From NCBI GenBank assembly GCA_033439265.1, contig JAVTVX010000019.1, positions 21,044,039 through 21,108,038 of the forward strand: a stretch of DNA of 64,000 nt, written 5' to 3'. The notes beneath the pieces are model-generated. The model ran no database searches. It saw only the letters and a program-made list of their open reading frames with translations, and had not been told where the DNA came from. Source of the DNA: Dillenia suffruticosa (taxonomy: Eukaryota; Streptophyta; Magnoliopsida; Dilleniales; Dilleniaceae). Of the stretch, positions 63,001 through 64,000 are shown one piece after another. How positions within the stretch are numbered: position 1 is the first letter of the stretch; every line of letters begins with the position of its first letter. The translations under genes and the position numbers were made by a program.

Positions 63001-64000
63001 TGCACAAAGGATGACTATTGCAGTATGAATGAGGTCCATGTGTTTCCATAAGAGGTTCTCCAAGGTTAAGAGGAGAATATTGAAGACATAGGTTGGCATT
63101 TGTATGAGTGGTAATCTTGGTTAAAGGTAATGTGCAATTGACGAGGAAGCAATCTGCAAATGGTTAAGAATGAAAAGATCAGTTAACTGTTGCCTATGTA
63201 AATGACCTTGTTTTAGTCCTTGGATTCAAGGGGTTTTGAGGAAATCAACATGCTCTTTGTTTCCATGCCCTCTTTTTGGTTGCCATCATTCACCAACACT
63301 CAACCCACCCACCCAACCCCTCCCCCCCCCCCCAAAAAAAAACCACCGCAATATATATATTATATATAAATAAAAAACCCAAGAGGCATAAATAAGGAGC
63401 GACCCAACCTGGGGGCACACATAACTTGACTATCTGCCTTTTTTTTTTTGGAGTATCTAAAAACTGATCTGTTGCATCTTGAGTCCTCAAAATGAATTTG
63501 TCGTGTAATCTATATATCCTACAATCATCAAGCTTCACCGAACCAAACTGTGGTATGGCGTCTTATCTCATTTCCATTTTATGTACGGTCGACCTCCTAT
63601 TTCCATTTTATGTACAGCCTGCTTCCCTGAAATCATCAAGCAATTTAGCTGCAGAATGTGTGAACATCATATAGTTTGGTGCTGTTTAAGCATTAATCAT
63701 ACGTATAATAAAGCTAATGCATTCATTGTCTTGATGCAGGGATAATGTCAGGGGGTGTTTTGCCATGTTATTGGGGATACATTGGAGAAGTGATTGTTTT
63801 TTCATTGAAACAGGGCAGCTGCACTAAACAAACATCGAGTGAGGAACTATGATCCCGTTGATTCCTGTACAAAATGTTGTTTAATTGATTTAGTGTTTCT
63901 TTGTTTTGGAGAGAAAGAGAAAGAGCATGCGAACAGAACCTGCTTATGGCATTGACACTAGTGGCCATTGAGCATATTAGCTTACTTGTCAGAATTTCTG
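60035..64000. other. Downstream flank of zinc-cluster gene, no supported gene
   Basis: The first 100-200 bases are probably its 3' UTR. Composition stays less AT-rich than the other spacers, so further non-coding exons or an unrecognised gene edge are possible. The frames at 61338-61523 and 62361-62864 match nothing I know, and at least the first lacks an ATG. A C12-A9 tract lies at 63322-63342. A duplicated ATTTCCATTTTATGTAC occurs near 63569-63617. Confidence 0.5.

Overview
This window is nuclear DNA from a flowering plant. The genes have GT-AG introns, the intergenic DNA is AT-rich, there are many long CT/GA and AT microsatellites, and every recognisable protein belongs to a plant family. 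Protein similarity points to a eudicot, probably one with moderately large introns and spacers such as a woody species. I cannot name the species.

Five intact protein genes and one pseudogene can be supported. From left to right: (1) an intronless AT-hook/PPC protein of the AHL22/AHL24 type on the minus strand (3272-4135); (2) an 11-exon BIG2/BIG3-type Sec7 ARF-GEF on the minus strand (14041-26209), rebuilt here as 1782 residues; (3) a decayed PPR gene on the plus strand (31513-34148), resembling Arabidopsis At1g01970, with no ATG, three frameshifts and three nonsense codons; (4) an LBD18-like LOB-domain gene on the minus strand (35553-38461, two exons); (5) an LBD19-like LOB-domain gene on the plus strand (51332-54393, two exons), divergent from LBD18 across a 12.9 kb spacer; (6) a plus-strand gene with no intron in its coding region (58121-60034), for a nuclear-looking protein with a FAR1/WRKY-GCM1-like Cys/His cluster that I cannot assign to a characterised gene.

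The gene order looks like an old angiosperm block. From memory, Arabidopsis keeps pieces of it: LBD19-LBD18-AHL22 at At2g45410-30, BIG2-AHL18 at At3g60860-70, and BIG3 next to the PPR gene at At1g01960-70. The genes do not form one pathway. Two LBD regulators and one AHL factor are developmental transcription or chromatin proteins, whereas BIG is a housekeeping trans-Golgi trafficking factor.

The spaces between genes (4.1-14 kb, 26.2-31.5 kb, 38.5-51.3 kb, 54.4-58.1 kb and 60-64 kb) hold no convincing coding sequence. They hold fragments of mobile elements: a 528 bp MITE and a LINE fossil inside BIG introns, a roughly 570 bp foldback element, and a dispersed SINE-like family. They also hold compound C/A homopolymer tracts, dinucleotide repeats up to 104 bp, and a few GC-richer islands upstream of the AHL and LBD genes. 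I found no CRISPR array, rRNA, convincing tRNA, or novel multi-gene system. The most unusual items are the unassigned zinc-cluster gene, the foldback element, the recurrent C(n)A(n) tracts and the candidate control elements around the LBD pair.
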